In this document: positions 62,643 through 64,000 of the stretch, one piece after another
Position numbering within the stretch: the stretch's first letter is position 1
How the letters are laid out: the number at the start of each line of letters is the position of its first letter
Source: an uncultured Prevotellaceae bacterium
Lineage (GTDB): Bacteria > Bacteroidota > Bacteroidia > Bacteroidales > Bacteroidaceae
Direction: 5' to 3'
DNA: 64,000 nt
Assembly: GCA_947168045.1 (NCBI GenBank)
Contig: CAMVKN010000008.1
Span: 25,839 to 89,838, forward strand
Notes under the pieces: model-generated
Told to the model about the DNA's origin: nothing
Seen by the model: only the letters and a program-made list of their open reading frames with translations
Databases searched by the model: none
Translations under genes and position numbers: made by a program

Positions 62643-62966
62643 ATGACCAAAGAAGGATTTGAAGTTTTGCAGTTGGACCTGCAACAGAGTGGCAAGTCTG
62701 TCAAGGATTACCTGCGTGATGCCGGTGTCAATTATTCCACCTATAACTACTGGCGCAAGAAGATGGCCGAGAAAGAGTCATCTATGCCAGGACTCGCTCC
62801 CATCAGTTTTAAAGCCCCTTCAGACCCTGTGTTTACCGGTGCTGTACCCTCTGGTGCGACACTTCTGTTCCCCAACGGTCTCCGTGCCCACTTTGGCAGC
62901 GGTACTGAGGACGTACTTCGCGATCTGTTGGACAAAAGCCTTGTGAGCCATGTTCTGCCTGAATGA
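62643..62966 (+). CDS. tnpA: IS66 accessory protein TnpA
   Basis: 107 residues from ATG 62643 (MTKEGFEVLQ). A helix-turn-helix-like N-terminus (GKSVKDYLRDAGVNYSTYNYWRKK) is followed by a short basic and proline-containing end. This is the first gene in the IS66 set, needed for transposition, probably by DNA binding. It overlaps tnpB by 17 bp. Confidence 0.88.
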   Translation: MTKEGFEVLQLDLQQSGKSVKDYLRDAGVNYSTYNYWRKKMAEKESSMPGLAPISFKAPSDPVFTGAVPSGATLLFPNGLRAHFGSGTEDVLRDLLDKSLVSHVLPE

Positions 62967-63318
62967 CACGATGCGTTACTACTTGTGCCCCGGGAGGACT
63001 GACATGCGTAAGGGCATCAGTTCTCTCTGCGGTGTGGTGCATGAGAAGATGAGAAGCGACGTACGCAACGGTGACGTGTTTATCTTCATTGGTTCAAGTT
63101 GCAGGCTGATGAAACTGCTTCATGCCGAGGACGGGGGTATGGTGATGTATGTGAAGCGCCTGGAGGCAGGACGTTTCAAACTACCCGAGTATGACGAGAA
63201 TACGCAGAGCTATCAGATGGAGTGGCGGGATCTTGTGGTAATGGTAGAGGGTATACAGGAGTCTCCAGACCAGCGGCTCAGGCGCCTTAGGGCACAGCGA
63301 AGAGAGTATGTTGTTTAG
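62950..63318 (+). CDS. tnpB: IS66 accessory protein TnpB
   Basis: 122 residues. The core LCPGRTDMRKGISSLCGVV and the end LRRLRAQRREYVV match IS66 TnpB (Orf2). The start could be ATG 62950 or, with less overlap, ATG 62971 (MRYYLCPG). Required for transposition; exact biochemical role unknown. Confidence 0.92.
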   Translation: MFCLNDTMRYYLCPGRTDMRKGISSLCGVVHEKMRSDVRNGDVFIFIGSSCRLMKLLHAEDGGMVMYVKRLEAGRFKLPEYDENTQSYQMEWRDLVVMVEGIQESPDQRLRRLRAQRREYVV

Positions 63319-63397
63319 GTCAAATTCTGTTATACAGATATTACTGATTATTAGTGTTTTATAGCACAAAATATTCTTTGTTCTCAGATATTTTTTG

Positions 63398-63405
63398 TAC
63401 CTTTG
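63398..63405 (+). promoter_or_regulatory. Promoter -7 element inside the IS66, ahead of tnpC
   Basis: TACCTTTG followed by CAC, 25 bp upstream of the tnpC ATG at 63430. A 111-bp gap separates tnpB and tnpC. Confidence 0.6.
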
Positions 63406-63429
63406 CACTATATTTAAAAGGTACGGACA

Positions 63430-64000
63430 ATGGAAGAAAGAGACATACTTTTAAAAACGATAGAGTCGCTCAACGCCTCTATCCAGACATTGTCCGAGAA
63501 TCACAAGAAAGAAGTAGAGTTACTGAACGCTCGCATCAAGGAGCTGACGGCCCAGGTCGCATGGCTGAACCGTCAGCTCTTTGGGCGCAAGTCAGAAAAA
63601 CTCCCCATTATCGATCCCAACTATCCTGACCTTTTCGCAGGCATGCTCCCTGAGAATGCACAGCAGATAGCAGATGCTCATGACGAAGCTGTAGAGAAGA
63701 TCGTCAAGACTAAAGAAGAACGCCGTCAGGAGAAGAAGAACCGTATCATGATGGAGGACCTTCCTGTACTGGAACAGGTAATCCTTACACCGGATAATCT
63801 CGACACGAATCTCTATAAGAAGATTGGCCAGGAGGTGACCCGTATCGTGGAGCACAAGCCCGGCCAGCTGTATATCAAGGAGATTATCCGCGAGAAGTGG
63901 GGCCTGAAGGACAACATCTTGACGGCTCCTAAAGGTATGAGCGGTGTGCTGATTGCTCCCATGCCCCTGCTGCCTATCTACAAGGGTATCGCCGGTGCCA
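63430..64000 (+). CDS. tnpC: IS66 transposase TnpC, N-terminal part (partial)
   Basis: About 190 residues are visible and the frame is open to the right edge; it is missing from the ORF track because it has no stop. A leucine-rich coiled coil (ESLNASIQTLSENHKKEVELLNARIKELTAQ in parts), LNRQLFGRKSEKL and the later GQLYIKEIIREKWGLK are typical of IS66 TnpC before its DDE domain. The DDE catalytic residues are outside the window. Confidence 0.92.
   Translation, partial: MEERDILLKTIESLNASIQTLSENHKKEVELLNARIKELTAQVAWLNRQLFGRKSEKLPIIDPNYPDLFAGMLPENAQQIADAHDEAVEKIVKTKEERRQEKKNRIMMEDLPVLEQVILTPDNLDTNLYKKIGQEVTRIVEHKPGQLYIKEIIREKWGLKDNILTAPKGMSGVLIAPMPLLPIYKGIAGA

Larger units (their letters stand above)
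62549..64000 (+). mobile_element. IS66-family insertion sequence, left part (truncated by the window)
   Basis: The left end probably begins at GTAAGCATCCGTTGAAATAC, which has the GTAAGC start usual for IS66 terminal inverted repeats. Three genes in the IS66 order tnpA-tnpB-tnpC follow and the right end lies beyond the window. The preceding GCACTACT would be the 8-bp target duplication; this cannot be confirmed without the right end. Confidence 0.88.

Overview
This 64 kb window is chromosomal DNA from a Bacteroidales bacterium, most likely Prevotellaceae. The basis is: complex I genes with a fused nuoCD and no nuoE, nuoF or nuoG; Bacteroidota-type families (GldB-like lipoprotein, DUF4369, DUF4861, DUF3127, OadG with a lamin-tail domain, divergent FtsB/DivIC); and the Bacteroidota promoter core TAnnTTTG, which I found upstream of about 20 genes, several with TTTG 19-22 bp further upstream. 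Genes are GC-rich and spacers AT-rich. Species assignment is inference.

Layout. 0-3 kb: the end of a UvrD/PcrA helicase, then a cupin regulator and an acyl-CoA synthetase. 3-6 kb (minus): uxaB and dnaB. 6.1-7.0 kb: a gene-free island with long inverted repeats and a triple 42-bp repeat. 7-13.4 kb: an apparent dnaX-ftsB-(membrane protein)-(DUF4369 lipoprotein)-pyrC-phosphoesterase-plsC operon. 13.5-23.9 kb: nuoA-B-CD-H-I-J-K-L-M-N, interrupted before nuoN by a 164-bp element with perfect 35-bp terminal inverted repeats. 23.9-25 kb: a second repeat island, then mscL (minus) and gapA (plus). 26.8-34.5 kb (minus): prmA, an MscS-like channel, a GH2 glycosidase and an AGCS symporter. 34.6-37.9 kb (plus): a Tyr/Trp/Gly-rich secreted protein, an outer-membrane FadL-like protein and umuD. 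37.9-41.8 kb (minus): ferritin-like protein, small HTH protein, MBL-rubredoxin protein, ZIP transporter and umuC. 42-47 kb: AraC regulator, GH73 glucosaminidase with LysM, a small lipoprotein, mtaB and a GT2. 47-49 kb: a DUF4861 protein and a GldB-like lipoprotein. 49.4-55.6 kb: an FAD oxidoreductase, valS and an AspT-type transporter. 55.6-59.6 kb: OadG-like, biotin carrier and OadB subunits of a sodium-pump decarboxylase, then a fucose-isomerase-like protein. 59.8-62.4 kb: DUF3127 (minus), dnaN and a DEDD exonuclease. 62.5 kb to the end: the left part of an IS66-family element.

Most genes are ordinary housekeeping genes. I saw no CRISPR array, restriction-modification system, prophage, rRNA or tRNA. 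The most unusual signal is in the spacers: many gene junctions carry 3-8 tandem copies of a 7- or 8-bp word, with different words at different junctions, sometimes ending exactly at a start codon, and once lying inside a coding sequence where a change of one unit would shift the frame. There are also several inverted-repeat elements and two non-coding repeat islands that share sequence words. The ORF track often starts genes too far upstream; I moved starts to the ATG supported by family length, a signal peptide or a promoter.
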